This document shows positions 53,602-60,466 of a DNA stretch of 60,466 nucleotides, piece after piece. The stretch comes from Xenococcus sp. PCC 7305 (GTDB taxonomy: Bacteria > Cyanobacteriota > Cyanobacteriia > Cyanobacteriales > Xenococcaceae): the NCBI RefSeq assembly GCF_000332055.1, contig NZ_ALVZ01000216.1:1-60466 (forward strand). The letters are read 5' to 3'. The position numbers were made by a program, and so were the translations under genes. The first letter of the stretch is position 1, and each line of letters begins with the position of its first letter. The notes beneath the pieces are model-generated. The model saw nothing but the letters and a program-made list of their open reading frames with translations, did not search any database and was not told where the DNA came from.

Positions 53602-53744
53602 TGTCTAATTTTCTCCATAGTTTCAAGTTTATTTTGCTAACATCTAACTGTGAAACAAATTATTTTAATCTGTTTAGTTTTGACTAAATGCGATCGCCTA
53701 AAGCCTGATAATGCCGCGATCGCTTGCACCAGAGAATGAATAGA

Positions 53745-53775
53745 GTGATCAGGCGAAGCCTGGCACTGCGTGATC
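53745..53775. repeat. Palindromic dispersed-repeat candidate
   Basis: CAGGC (53750-53754) and GCCTG (53758-53762) form a 5-bp hairpin with a GAA loop inside GTGATC...GTGATC flanks. The region 53690-53775 also holds two HIP1 sites. It is intergenic and AT-rich genes surround it. Confidence 0.45.
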
Positions 53776-53803
53776 GCAAATCTGTCAATTGATCAAGTCC
53801 ATA

Positions 53804-54190
53804 TCACCAAATGCGATCAATAGAATATTTATCAAAAACCTTGTCTACGCTTATCACACTTATTTTCTCTACTAATCCTTGCGCCATCAAGAGTCTATCA
53901 AAAGGATCTCTATGATGGTTCGGTAAATTGGACAAATTATAAATATGAGTTATCTCAATTGGCAAAAGATAAAGATTATTAACTTCCTGTTGTTTCTTAA
54001 TCAACTCTGCAAGTGACAAATCAAAATGAAGCTTACCCAACTGAGTTTTAATCTGCATTTCCCAGACACTAGCCAAACTCAGAAACAAGTTATTGTTAGG
54101 ATCAACAATCAAGTCACTAGCCTTTTTAGATAAACGATTAGGACTAATTGTCCACCAAATAAAAACATGAGTATCAAGTAATAAATTCAC
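53804..54190 (-). CDS. vapC: PIN-domain toxin, VapC family
   Basis: The 128-residue product has LLLDTHVFIWW (first acid, Asp6), LASVWEMQIKTQLGKL (Glu near 44) and PFDRLLMAQGLVEKISVISVDKVFDKY (the later acids). VapC toxins are Mg-dependent RNases. It lies 3 bp after the DUF2281 antitoxin gene on the same strand, the usual cyanobacterial arrangement. Confidence 0.92.
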   Translation of the reverse strand: MNLLLDTHVFIWWTISPNRLSKKASDLIVDPNNNLFLSLASVWEMQIKTQLGKLHFDLSLAELIKKQQEVNNLYLLPIEITHIYNLSNLPNHHRDPFDRLLMAQGLVEKISVISVDKVFDKYSIDRIW

Positions 54191-54193
54191 AAC

Positions 54194-54529
54194 TTAACTG
54201 TCCCAAAAATCATCTGGTAAAGGATCATTAAAATCTTCACTAATCCAACCCTTACCTGAAAACAAACCCATAATACGAGGACTTTTAGTAGTCCCGGAGT
54301 TAGAAGCTTGATACTTATTAGCTAAAGAATCCATAAAATCTAATCTTATTTGATCTATGTCTGCTTTAGTGGTATCTACTTTTAACTCATTACTTAAATC
54401 TTTAATACTTTGTGAGTTGGGTTTATTCACATTTTGTTGGGATAGAAACTCAGCAAAATCTAATAGTTCCCGCTGTTTTTCCAGCGGGAGTTGACGTAAT
54501 TTTTCGATAACATTTTTTTCAATATCCAT
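54194..54529 (-). CDS. DUF2281 domain antitoxin
   Basis: The 111-residue product has the DUF2281 segment EKNVIEKLRQLPLEKQRELLDFAEFLSQQN, a middle Asn/Ser-rich part and an acidic Trp-rich tail (GWISEDFNDPLPDDFWDS) typical of toxin-neutralising C-termini. The gene precedes vapC by 3 bp, supporting a type II toxin-antitoxin pair. It lies 50 bp downstream of the RND permease stop. Confidence 0.88.
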   Translation of the reverse strand: MDIEKNVIEKLRQLPLEKQRELLDFAEFLSQQNVNKPNSQSIKDLSNELKVDTTKADIDQIRLDFMDSLANKYQASNSGTTKSPRIMGLFSGKGWISEDFNDPLPDDFWDS

Positions 54530-54579
54530 GTGAATTCATATTTTCTTCTTATCTTATCTCTATGTCGAACTTACGTTTA

Positions 54580-57500
54580 TCAAGTATTAGATACTAGCCT
54601 ATTAGGAGTTAATAATAAATACAAACAAGGAATTACTAACAAAGCAATCAAAGTCGAAGCAACTAAACCAAAACCGATCGCACTAGCTAGGGGAAACCAA
54701 GTCGGATCACTTAATGCTAAAGGAATCACACCGACAATTGTCGTAATACTAGTAGTTAAAATCGGACGTAATCTGTCAGCAACTCCTTTTGCCGCAGCAT
54801 CTCGGATTTTCATTCCCTTTGCTCGATAAGAATTCATAGTTTCAATCATAACGATCGCATCATTAACTACAATTCCTGTTAAAGCAATAATCCCGATTAC
54901 CGCAGGAAAAGAAATTGGAATTTGTAAGAAAAAGAAGCCCAGAAATGTCCCAATAAAAGCGAAAGGAATTGCCAACATAATAATAAAAGGTTGGGTAAAA
55001 GAACTAAACTGAATAACTAATACAGCAAAGACTAAAAATAAAGAAATGATTGCCATTTGTCCTGCTGAAGCAAAAGTTTCTCCTTGGGTTTCTAATTCTC
55101 CAGCAAATTTATAATCATAACCTTGACCCCAATTACCCTTCATTGCAACTAATTTTGGTTCGAGATCTGCAATAATTTCTCCCACAGTACGATCCTTATT
55201 TTTCGCTAAAACAGTAACAGTTCTTTGGGCATCTTTGTGAGTAATCGACAGTGGTGCATTACCAAACTCAGCTTCTAATAACTGACTGGCAGTAATAAAT
55301 AATCCTTGATCATTAAAAATAGGCAAGCTCAATAATTCATCACGACGTGTTGGGCCACCAATCCCCCCATTTCGGGAAGCCCACATGGTACTAAGACGAA
55401 TTTCTAAATCTTCTTGTCCACCACCAATGGGAAAATCACCAATATCATTATCGGTCATCAGATAACGTCCCTGAGTTGCTAAATCATCATCGGACAAACC
55501 GTAAAAGCTAAGCGCTTCACGGCGAGGACGGAGTTTAATATCAGCTCGCAAGGCACCTAGATCATCTCGCACATCGATCGCACCAGGAATTTTTCTGAGA
55601 GCAAGTTGAACTTCTCCAGAGATCCGACGCAACTCATCCATATCAGAACCTTTCAATTCAATTTCAATAGGATCACCACCTTCCCCCGTCGATTGGGCAT
55701 TAACAACTAAAGAAGCTCCTGGATATTGACGTAAAGCCTGGTTTAGCTGCGATCGCAAATCATCGATATATTCAAAAGATAATTTTTCTCTATCCTCTTG
55801 AGGCGTAAAAATCGCGGAAAATCCGACTAAATAATTACCATTATTGGGTTTAAGACCACTTTCTTGGACTAAACCACTTCTTTGCCCTACTAATTTAATG
55901 ACACTTTCTAAATAATCCTGACCTTGCAATAATTCACCTATTTCATCCGCTACTTTTTGCGAACTATTGAGAGTTGTGGTTGGCGGTAACTCTATATTGA
56001 CACTGAGTTTTCTGCCATCTCCCTCAGCAAAAAGACTTGAAGGGACGGTGCCCACTAAAATGGTGGAAACCACAAATAATGCGATCGCACCGCAAGCAAA
56101 TATTTGAGCTGTAAATTTATTACGAATGGTAGTGGACAAACTCCAATTGCGAAATTTTGTAGAAGCAGATTCAGTAAATCTATCTATGCGACTTTTCTGC
56201 CCTTCGACTTTAATATTGCCCAACAAATAACGAGAAAGAGGAATATCCACTAACAAAGCAATGATATAACTAAGCACCAAACAAATAATCGCACTAATGG
56301 GAATGAGACGCACAAATTTACCCATCGTGCCACTAATCGCCATCAAGGGAGCTAAAGCAAGAATAGTAGTTAGCTGACCGGAAAAGGCGGGAACGGCATA
56401 GGTTTTAACTGTTTTTAGAGCAGCTTGATTAAAACTTAAACCTTCAACAAAGATTCCATCATGCATGCCTTCCATCATCAGGATAAAGACATCTACCAGT
56501 AATCCTAAGGCCAAAATCATCCCGATTTGTACCATTTTATTCAGGGTGAAACCCAATAAAAACAAGACTGCTAAAGTACCTAAAAAAGTTAGAGGAATCG
56601 ACAAGCCTGCAATAATAGCTTCTCTCCAAGTCAGAGCGAACAAGAGGATCAGAAAAACCCCGACAACTCCTTGCCAAGCATTATTAAATACATTAAGTAA
56701 ATCTTTATTGATCTGATCAGCATCGGTACTAATGACACGATATTCCATGCCATAGGGCCAAATACTGGGATTTTTTTGGGCTTTTTCTAATTCGGCTAAA
56801 GAATCTTCAATTACCTTAATCGTGTCTGATCCAGCCACTTTGACGACATCGATATTAATAAAGCTTTGAAACTCGCCACCATCAAAACTTAAAAAAGCTC
56901 GATTCTTCTCTCTTTCCAAATCTCTTCTAACTTCAGCTACTTCCTGTAAGGTGACAACTCGTCCTCCTGCCTCTTCTCCTAAGCGAGCGACGGGTAAGTT
57001 TCGTAAATCTTCTAAGCTACGAAATCTGCCATAATATCTGAGCTGGGTGCCAATTTCGTCACTTTCAATCTGATCCCAAGGTAAATCTCGGTTTCCCTGG
57101 CCAATGGCTTCTGCTACTTGAGTTGAAGAGATCCCCATAGTCATCATTCGAGAAGGAATCATTTGCACATGAATCACTTCTTCCCGATTTCCGCTTAAAT
57201 CTACTTTGCGCACATTGGGAACAGTCTCTAGCAGATCCTCAATCTCCTCAGCTGCTCGACTCAAAACTGCTAAGTCGATATCTCCATACAATCCCACTGT
57301 CAATATGGGAGTATCCTGGGTAGAAATTTGTTCTACTTTGGGTTCTTCTGCATCCTCAGCAATCTCTGGTTTCGCTTCGTCTACTTCTGCTCTGACTAAA
57401 GCAATGGATTCGGCGATCGCTGCTTCAGCAACAAACTCCACCTGAATTAAAGATGAACCATCAAAAGAAGCACTATCGAGATCTTTTAATCCCTTGAGAG

Positions 57501-57783
57501 ATTTTAGTTCTTTTTCAATCTTATCTGTGATCTGATTTTCAATGGTTTCAGGATCCGCACCACCCCAATCAGTTTGGATTGTCGCGATCGCCACATTAAT
57601 ATCGGGGTCTCCTTCTTTGACCATTGTCGAAGCACCCATTAATCCGCCAACAATCAGCAGCAAGGATAACAAAATTGCAAATACTGTTTGCAGAAAGAAG
57701 AAATTTTCCAAAGATGAAGCTTTAATCGGATCTAGTGCATGATGTTCTTGAGTTACTTCTGCTGATTCTTGTAGCTGGCCCAT
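54580..57783 (-). CDS. RND-family efflux permease
   Basis: The 1067-residue product is an AcrB/MexB-like inner-membrane permease: a first helix near 35, two large periplasmic loops, and helices 4 and 10 with the proton relay. Helix 4 reads ALGLLVDVFILMMEGMHDG, where AcrB has LLVDDAIVVVEN: the second Asp is Val. Helix 10 reads GIVVNDAIVMIET in place of the Lys-containing motif. FFLQIPISFPAVIGIIALTG is conserved. I believe this variant is common in cyanobacterial RND proteins. The matching adaptor is divergent, about 1 kb away, with ATL and YefM-YoeB genes between. Confidence 0.93.
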   Translation of the reverse strand: MGQLQESAEVTQEHHALDPIKASSLENFFFLQTVFAILLSLLLIVGGLMGASTMVKEGDPDINVAIATIQTDWGGADPETIENQITDKIEKELKSLKGLKDLDSASFDGSSLIQVEFVAEAAIAESIALVRAEVDEAKPEIAEDAEEPKVEQISTQDTPILTVGLYGDIDLAVLSRAAEEIEDLLETVPNVRKVDLSGNREEVIHVQMIPSRMMTMGISSTQVAEAIGQGNRDLPWDQIESDEIGTQLRYYGRFRSLEDLRNLPVARLGEEAGGRVVTLQEVAEVRRDLEREKNRAFLSFDGGEFQSFINIDVVKVAGSDTIKVIEDSLAELEKAQKNPSIWPYGMEYRVISTDADQINKDLLNVFNNAWQGVVGVFLILLFALTWREAIIAGLSIPLTFLGTLAVLFLLGFTLNKMVQIGMILALGLLVDVFILMMEGMHDGIFVEGLSFNQAALKTVKTYAVPAFSGQLTTILALAPLMAISGTMGKFVRLIPISAIICLVLSYIIALLVDIPLSRYLLGNIKVEGQKSRIDRFTESASTKFRNWSLSTTIRNKFTAQIFACGAIALFVVSTILVGTVPSSLFAEGDGRKLSVNIELPPTTTLNSSQKVADEIGELLQGQDYLESVIKLVGQRSGLVQESGLKPNNGNYLVGFSAIFTPQEDREKLSFEYIDDLRSQLNQALRQYPGASLVVNAQSTGEGGDPIEIELKGSDMDELRRISGEVQLALRKIPGAIDVRDDLGALRADIKLRPRREALSFYGLSDDDLATQGRYLMTDNDIGDFPIGGGQEDLEIRLSTMWASRNGGIGGPTRRDELLSLPIFNDQGLFITASQLLEAEFGNAPLSITHKDAQRTVTVLAKNKDRTVGEIIADLEPKLVAMKGNWGQGYDYKFAGELETQGETFASAGQMAIISLFLVFAVLVIQFSSFTQPFIIMLAIPFAFIGTFLGFFFLQIPISFPAVIGIIALTGIVVNDAIVMIETMNSYRAKGMKIRDAAAKGVADRLRPILTTSITTIVGVIPLALSDPTWFPLASAIGFGLVASTLIALLVIPCLYLLLTPNRLVSNT

Positions 57784-57823
57784 TTACAACTAATAAAGTG
57801 GAGATCTAGTTGTCTATACTAAT

Positions 57824-58135
57824 TTAAAATCGCCATTGATACTGACTGAGATTAATTTTTCCTTGTTTATTAAATTCAATTCCTTCCTGCTCCAAAAGAT
57901 GTTTTTGTAGATAATCCCCACCTAAACGTGTATTAGAATAGGAAATTTCTCCTTTAGCATTAATTACGCGATGCCAGGGAATATCTTCTAAATTTGTGTC
58001 AACGCGAAACAGGGCATATCCTACTAAACGGGCTTTACCATAAAGTCCTGCTAAATCAGCTATTTGCCCATAGGTAGCAACTTTTCCTACAGGAATTTTA
58101 CGAACAGTTTCATAAATGAGATAATAATTATTCAT
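57824..58135 (-). CDS. Alkyltransferase-like protein (ATL)
   Basis: The 103-residue product matches the C-terminal half of O6-alkylguanine-DNA alkyltransferase: VRKIPVGKVATYGQIADLAG, ARLVGYALFRVD and IPWHRVINAKGEI. The catalytic PCHRV Cys is replaced by Trp (PWHRV), which defines ATL proteins that bind O6-alkylguanine and flag it for nucleotide excision repair instead of repairing it directly. The DNA-binding helix and Tyr/Arg finger (ARLVGYAL) are kept. It lies between the divergent efflux genes. Confidence 0.92.
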   Translation of the reverse strand: MNNYYLIYETVRKIPVGKVATYGQIADLAGLYGKARLVGYALFRVDTNLEDIPWHRVINAKGEISYSNTRLGGDYLQKHLLEQEGIEFNKQGKINLSQYQWRF

Positions 58136-58235
58136 TAGTTTAAAATTTTAATATAATCTATTATTTGTTACGTCTTGTTCTAAGAAATTGTATTAACGAG
58201 TATAATATCTGTACAGTAAAATGTACTTTTTTATT

Positions 58236-58481
58236 ATGGAATCAGTTAACTATACAGAATTTAGAAGAAATTTAGCTAATTATCTTGATAAGGTAGAAAA
58301 CGATCGCGTCCCCATGATTGTCACAAGATCTAATAACCGCCGCTCTGTAGTCATTAGTTACGATGACTATATGGAAAACGAAGCAACTCTCCATCTAATG
58401 TCTAGCCAAGAAAACATTAGAGTTATTAATGAAGCGATCTCAGAATTAGAAGCTGGAGGCGGAATAGAGGTAGAAATTTGA
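58236..58481 (+). CDS. yefM: YefM/Phd-type antitoxin
   Basis: The 81-residue product has NYTEFRRNLANYLDKVENDRVPMIVTRSNNRRSVVISYDDYMENEATLHLMSSQENI, the Phd/YefM fold and DNA-binding pattern. The ATG at 58236 (MESVNYTEF) is the usual start; the frame opens five codons earlier. The stop overlaps the YoeB gene start by 4 bp. Confidence 0.93.
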   Translation: MESVNYTEFRRNLANYLDKVENDRVPMIVTRSNNRRSVVISYDDYMENEATLHLMSSQENIRVINEAISELEAGGGIEVEI

Positions 58482-58732
58482 AAATTAAGTTTTCGGCTTC
58501 TGCTTTTAACGATTATCAACAATGGAAAAAAGATAATCAGCGAATATACAAAAGAATCAATCGTTTGCTGGAAGATATTAAGCAATCACCATTCGAAGGA
58601 ATTGGTAATCCTGAACCATTGAAATACAATTGGCAAGGATATTGGTCGCGCAGAATTACTCAAGAACATCGTTTAGTTTATTCTGTTCAAGATGAAATCA
58701 TTTTTATCGTTCAGTGTAAATTTCACTATTGA
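58478..58732 (+). CDS. yoeB: YoeB-type endoribonuclease toxin
   Basis: The 84-residue product has KIKFSASAFNDYQQWKKDNQRIYKRINRLLEDIKQSPFEGIGNPEPLKYNWQGYWSRRITQEHRLVY, followed by CKFHY; the Glu, Arg and His expected for YoeB catalysis are present. YoeB cleaves ribosome-bound mRNA. The start is TTG inside TTGA, overlapping the antitoxin stop. Confidence 0.94.
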   Translation: MKIKFSASAFNDYQQWKKDNQRIYKRINRLLEDIKQSPFEGIGNPEPLKYNWQGYWSRRITQEHRLVYSVQDEIIFIVQCKFHY

Positions 58733-58784
58733 ACCTGTCGCTAAATTATGATTAATCTATCTCAGTAGCAAAAGTGTTAACTCT

Positions 58785-60251
58785 ATGACTATCGAGCCAC
58801 AAGAAAATATTACAGAAGTATCTGAATCTTCGAATAGTCAAGATACGGCAATAGTTGCTAATAGTAATACCAAAAAATCCAAGTTCCCATTAATTTTGGG
58901 CGCGATCGCGTTATTGGTCGGTGGCACAGTGATTGTGCGATCGCTTTGGGGTTCGCAACAAACAACCGAAGAAGTTCCCGAAAATATTGAACAGGCAAGA
59001 TTAACTGTAAAAACTGTCCCCGTAAATCTAGAACCAATACAAGCCTGGGCTTATGGAGATGGCACAGTTAGCGCCATAACCAAAAAACATCTAACTTTTC
59101 AGGCGGAAGGGACAATTGATTACATCAAAAAAGTTAATGGTAGAGAATTAAGAGAAGGCGACAGAATTAATAAAGGGGAATTGCTGGCTCGGGTAGATCG
59201 TCGTAAATATGATGCCGAGATTGTTGTTGCAACAGCAGGAAAAACAGAAGCTCAAAACCAGGTGCGTAGTGCGATCGCAGATTTCAGGAAAGCAGAAGAA
59301 TCTTTAACCCAAGCCCAAACCGATTTACAAAAAGCCCAAACCGATCTTGATTTTGCCCAGGCAGATTTAACAAGATATCGAGCATTAGCTCTCGCAGGTG
59401 CGATCGAACAAAGACAGGTAGATGTCAAAGAAACAGAATATAAAAATGCTCAAGCTATAGTCAAAGCAAGTGAGGCCGGAGTCCGTTATGCTCAAGCCCA
59501 AGTAGTAGCAGCTCAAACCGAAGTAGAAACCGCAGAAGCAGGAGTGAATTCGGCTAATGCCAAATTGAATCAAAGCAATTTTGATAGCGAAGATACCGAA
59601 TTGATTGCACCTTTCGATGGGATTGTTTCACGTCTTAATATCAACGAGGGGGAATATTGGAGCCCACAAATTGTGAATGTAACGGGAGACTACCAGGGAA
59701 TTATCGAAAGATTGCCAATTATTGTGATCGATCCCAATCGCTTTGAAGTTAATGTTGATTTACCTGCTTTTAGTGGTGGCAAAATTAAACCAGGACAAAG
59801 AGCGTTGATTGTTCTAGATAACGATCGCTCTTTAGCCAATTCAGGACGCATAACTGGTCAAGATTTAATTGAATTGGCTAGTGCTAAAGGAACTGTATTT
59901 TCTGTTAGTCCTTCTGTCTCTCCTGGAGAACGCTCAATTAGAGTAACGGTGCGAATTAGAGAAGGCGCTGCTAATCTTCAGGATGGAGAACAAGTTTCTG
60001 TCTGGATAGCAACAGCAGAAAAAAATAAGGCGACTGTTGCACCTTTTAACTCCTTTGTTTTCCGCGATCGCCAACCCTATGTTTTTGTTGTCAATGAACA
60101 AGAGGGTATTGTCGAGCAAAGAGCAATTAAACAGGGAATTGAAGGATTAGCTAAGCGAGAAATTATTGAAGGCGTTAAACCAGGAGAAAAGCTAGTAACA
60201 GAAGGCAAGAACCGCCTCGTTAATGGCGCACCAGTAGAAATTATTCCTTAA
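58785..60251 (+). CDS. RND efflux periplasmic adaptor (membrane fusion protein)
   Basis: The 488-residue product starts with a polar cytoplasmic tail, a signal-anchor (FPLILGAIALLVGGTVIVRSLW, about 35-55), a lipoyl half-motif (LTFQAEGTIDYIKKVNGRELREGDRINKGELLARVD), a long coiled-coil hairpin (about 160-265, alternating TQAQTDLQKAQTDL) and the second lipoyl half (LIAPFDGIVSRLNINEGEYW). The beta-barrel and membrane-proximal domains follow. It is the partner for the divergent RND permease; the outer-membrane channel is elsewhere. Confidence 0.93.
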   Translation: MTIEPQENITEVSESSNSQDTAIVANSNTKKSKFPLILGAIALLVGGTVIVRSLWGSQQTTEEVPENIEQARLTVKTVPVNLEPIQAWAYGDGTVSAITKKHLTFQAEGTIDYIKKVNGRELREGDRINKGELLARVDRRKYDAEIVVATAGKTEAQNQVRSAIADFRKAEESLTQAQTDLQKAQTDLDFAQADLTRYRALALAGAIEQRQVDVKETEYKNAQAIVKASEAGVRYAQAQVVAAQTEVETAEAGVNSANAKLNQSNFDSEDTELIAPFDGIVSRLNINEGEYWSPQIVNVTGDYQGIIERLPIIVIDPNRFEVNVDLPAFSGGKIKPGQRALIVLDNDRSLANSGRITGQDLIELASAKGTVFSVSPSVSPGERSIRVTVRIREGAANLQDGEQVSVWIATAEKNKATVAPFNSFVFRDRQPYVFVVNEQEGIVEQRAIKQGIEGLAKREIIEGVKPGEKLVTEGKNRLVNGAPVEIIP

Positions 60252-60320
60252 ATTGAGGCAAGAGGAACAAAACTATTCAATATTCCCTAGTAAGGATCAC
60301 AATAACAACATGCTAAAACT

Positions 60321-60438
60321 TTAACGGGGCTTCGCCCTTGAAGGCAGAGGGCAGAGGGCAGCGGTGAGACCCCGCGCCGCCGTCAGGCGCAAGGGAACGC
60401 TCACCAAGAGAGAGGGCAGAAGGGTAAAACTACTTCTA
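60321..60438 (+). repeat. Compound dispersed repeat, right copy, with 51-bp hairpin element
   Basis: Inverted counterpart of 1-162. GGCAGAG heptamers (60341-60360) are followed by the 51-bp core (60361-60411), with GGTGAG (60363-60368) pairing with CTCACC (60400-60405) and an inner GCGCC/GGCGC stem, then a GAGGGCAGAAGGG tail and ACTACTTCTA. It lacks the nested insertion present at the left edge. Confidence 0.92.
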
Positions 60439-60466
60439 ACTTATCCCTTTAGGTTGAATTCCTCCA

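Overview
The window is cyanobacterial chromosome. HIP1 octamers (GCGATCGC and near matches) occur throughout on both strands, several heptamer tandem-repeat families sit between genes, and the gene content is typical of cyanobacteria: an SLH-OprB type porin, Hfq beside dapF, the rpmG-rpsR-RNase II/R trio, a plastid-type pyruvate dehydrogenase E2, and a large serine/threonine kinase of the cyanobacterial type. Base composition and repeats suggest a unicellular, pleurocapsalean or filamentous lineage, but I cannot name the genus. No phage, transposase, CRISPR array or rRNA is visible.

Layout. 0-6.5 kb: ruvB, a Uma2 nuclease, a branched-chain amino acid permease, gmk-remA, rqcH and a DUF4126 membrane protein, with repeats between them. 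6.6-11.9 kb: an amino-acid binding protein, a porin with a clear terminator, an Arg/Lys-rich small ORF, and an unusual ZIP-like transporter carrying two cyclic-nucleotide-binding-like domains. 11.9-16.7 kb: pstS-pstC-pstA-pstB, with an 11-nt-periodic Pho box and a SphR/PhoB-type regulator upstream. 16.8-18.1 kb: four small genes, two of them under 60 codons with good ribosome binding sites. 18.2-21.7 kb: ribF and a likely extracytoplasmic epimerase-like / hydrolase pair. 21.8-26.9 kb: an oxidoreductase cluster (quinol monooxygenase-like, MDR, SDR, LLM flavoprotein, enoyl-CoA hydratase) divergent from an HxlR regulator with a perfect palindromic operator candidate, and interrupted by a mazEF pair. 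26.9-31.2 kb: a lipoprotein phosphoesterase, tRNA-Cys, hfq, dapF and a patatin. 31.4-37.1 kb: a type I secretion ABC transporter with a parvulin, ispF, and a secreted lectin-like protein. 37.4-42 kb: pdhC, a PEP-synthase-like protein and a ParA. 42.3-48.8 kb: a TPR protein, a small HTH-like protein, a GNAT enzyme, a protein kinase and two repeat-rich proteins, the second a HEAT protein. 48.8-53.3 kb: an ATPase/Toprim-like fusion, an RDD protein and the ribosomal/RNase cluster. 53.4-60.3 kb: DUF433, a VapC-DUF2281 pair, and a divergent RND efflux permease/adaptor pair separated by an alkyltransferase-like protein and a YefM-YoeB pair.

The strongest non-gene signal is a 51-bp dispersed hairpin element. 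Three copies show compensatory changes in the terminal stem. Copies sit inside two different heptamer arrays, and one copy is inserted inside another at the left edge of the window. The left and right edges carry this compound repeat in inverted orientation. The strongest protein-level oddities are the ZIP-CNB-CNB fusion, the short ATPase fused to a DUF4276/Toprim-like domain, the HxlR-controlled cluster and the tiny genes upstream of the pst region.
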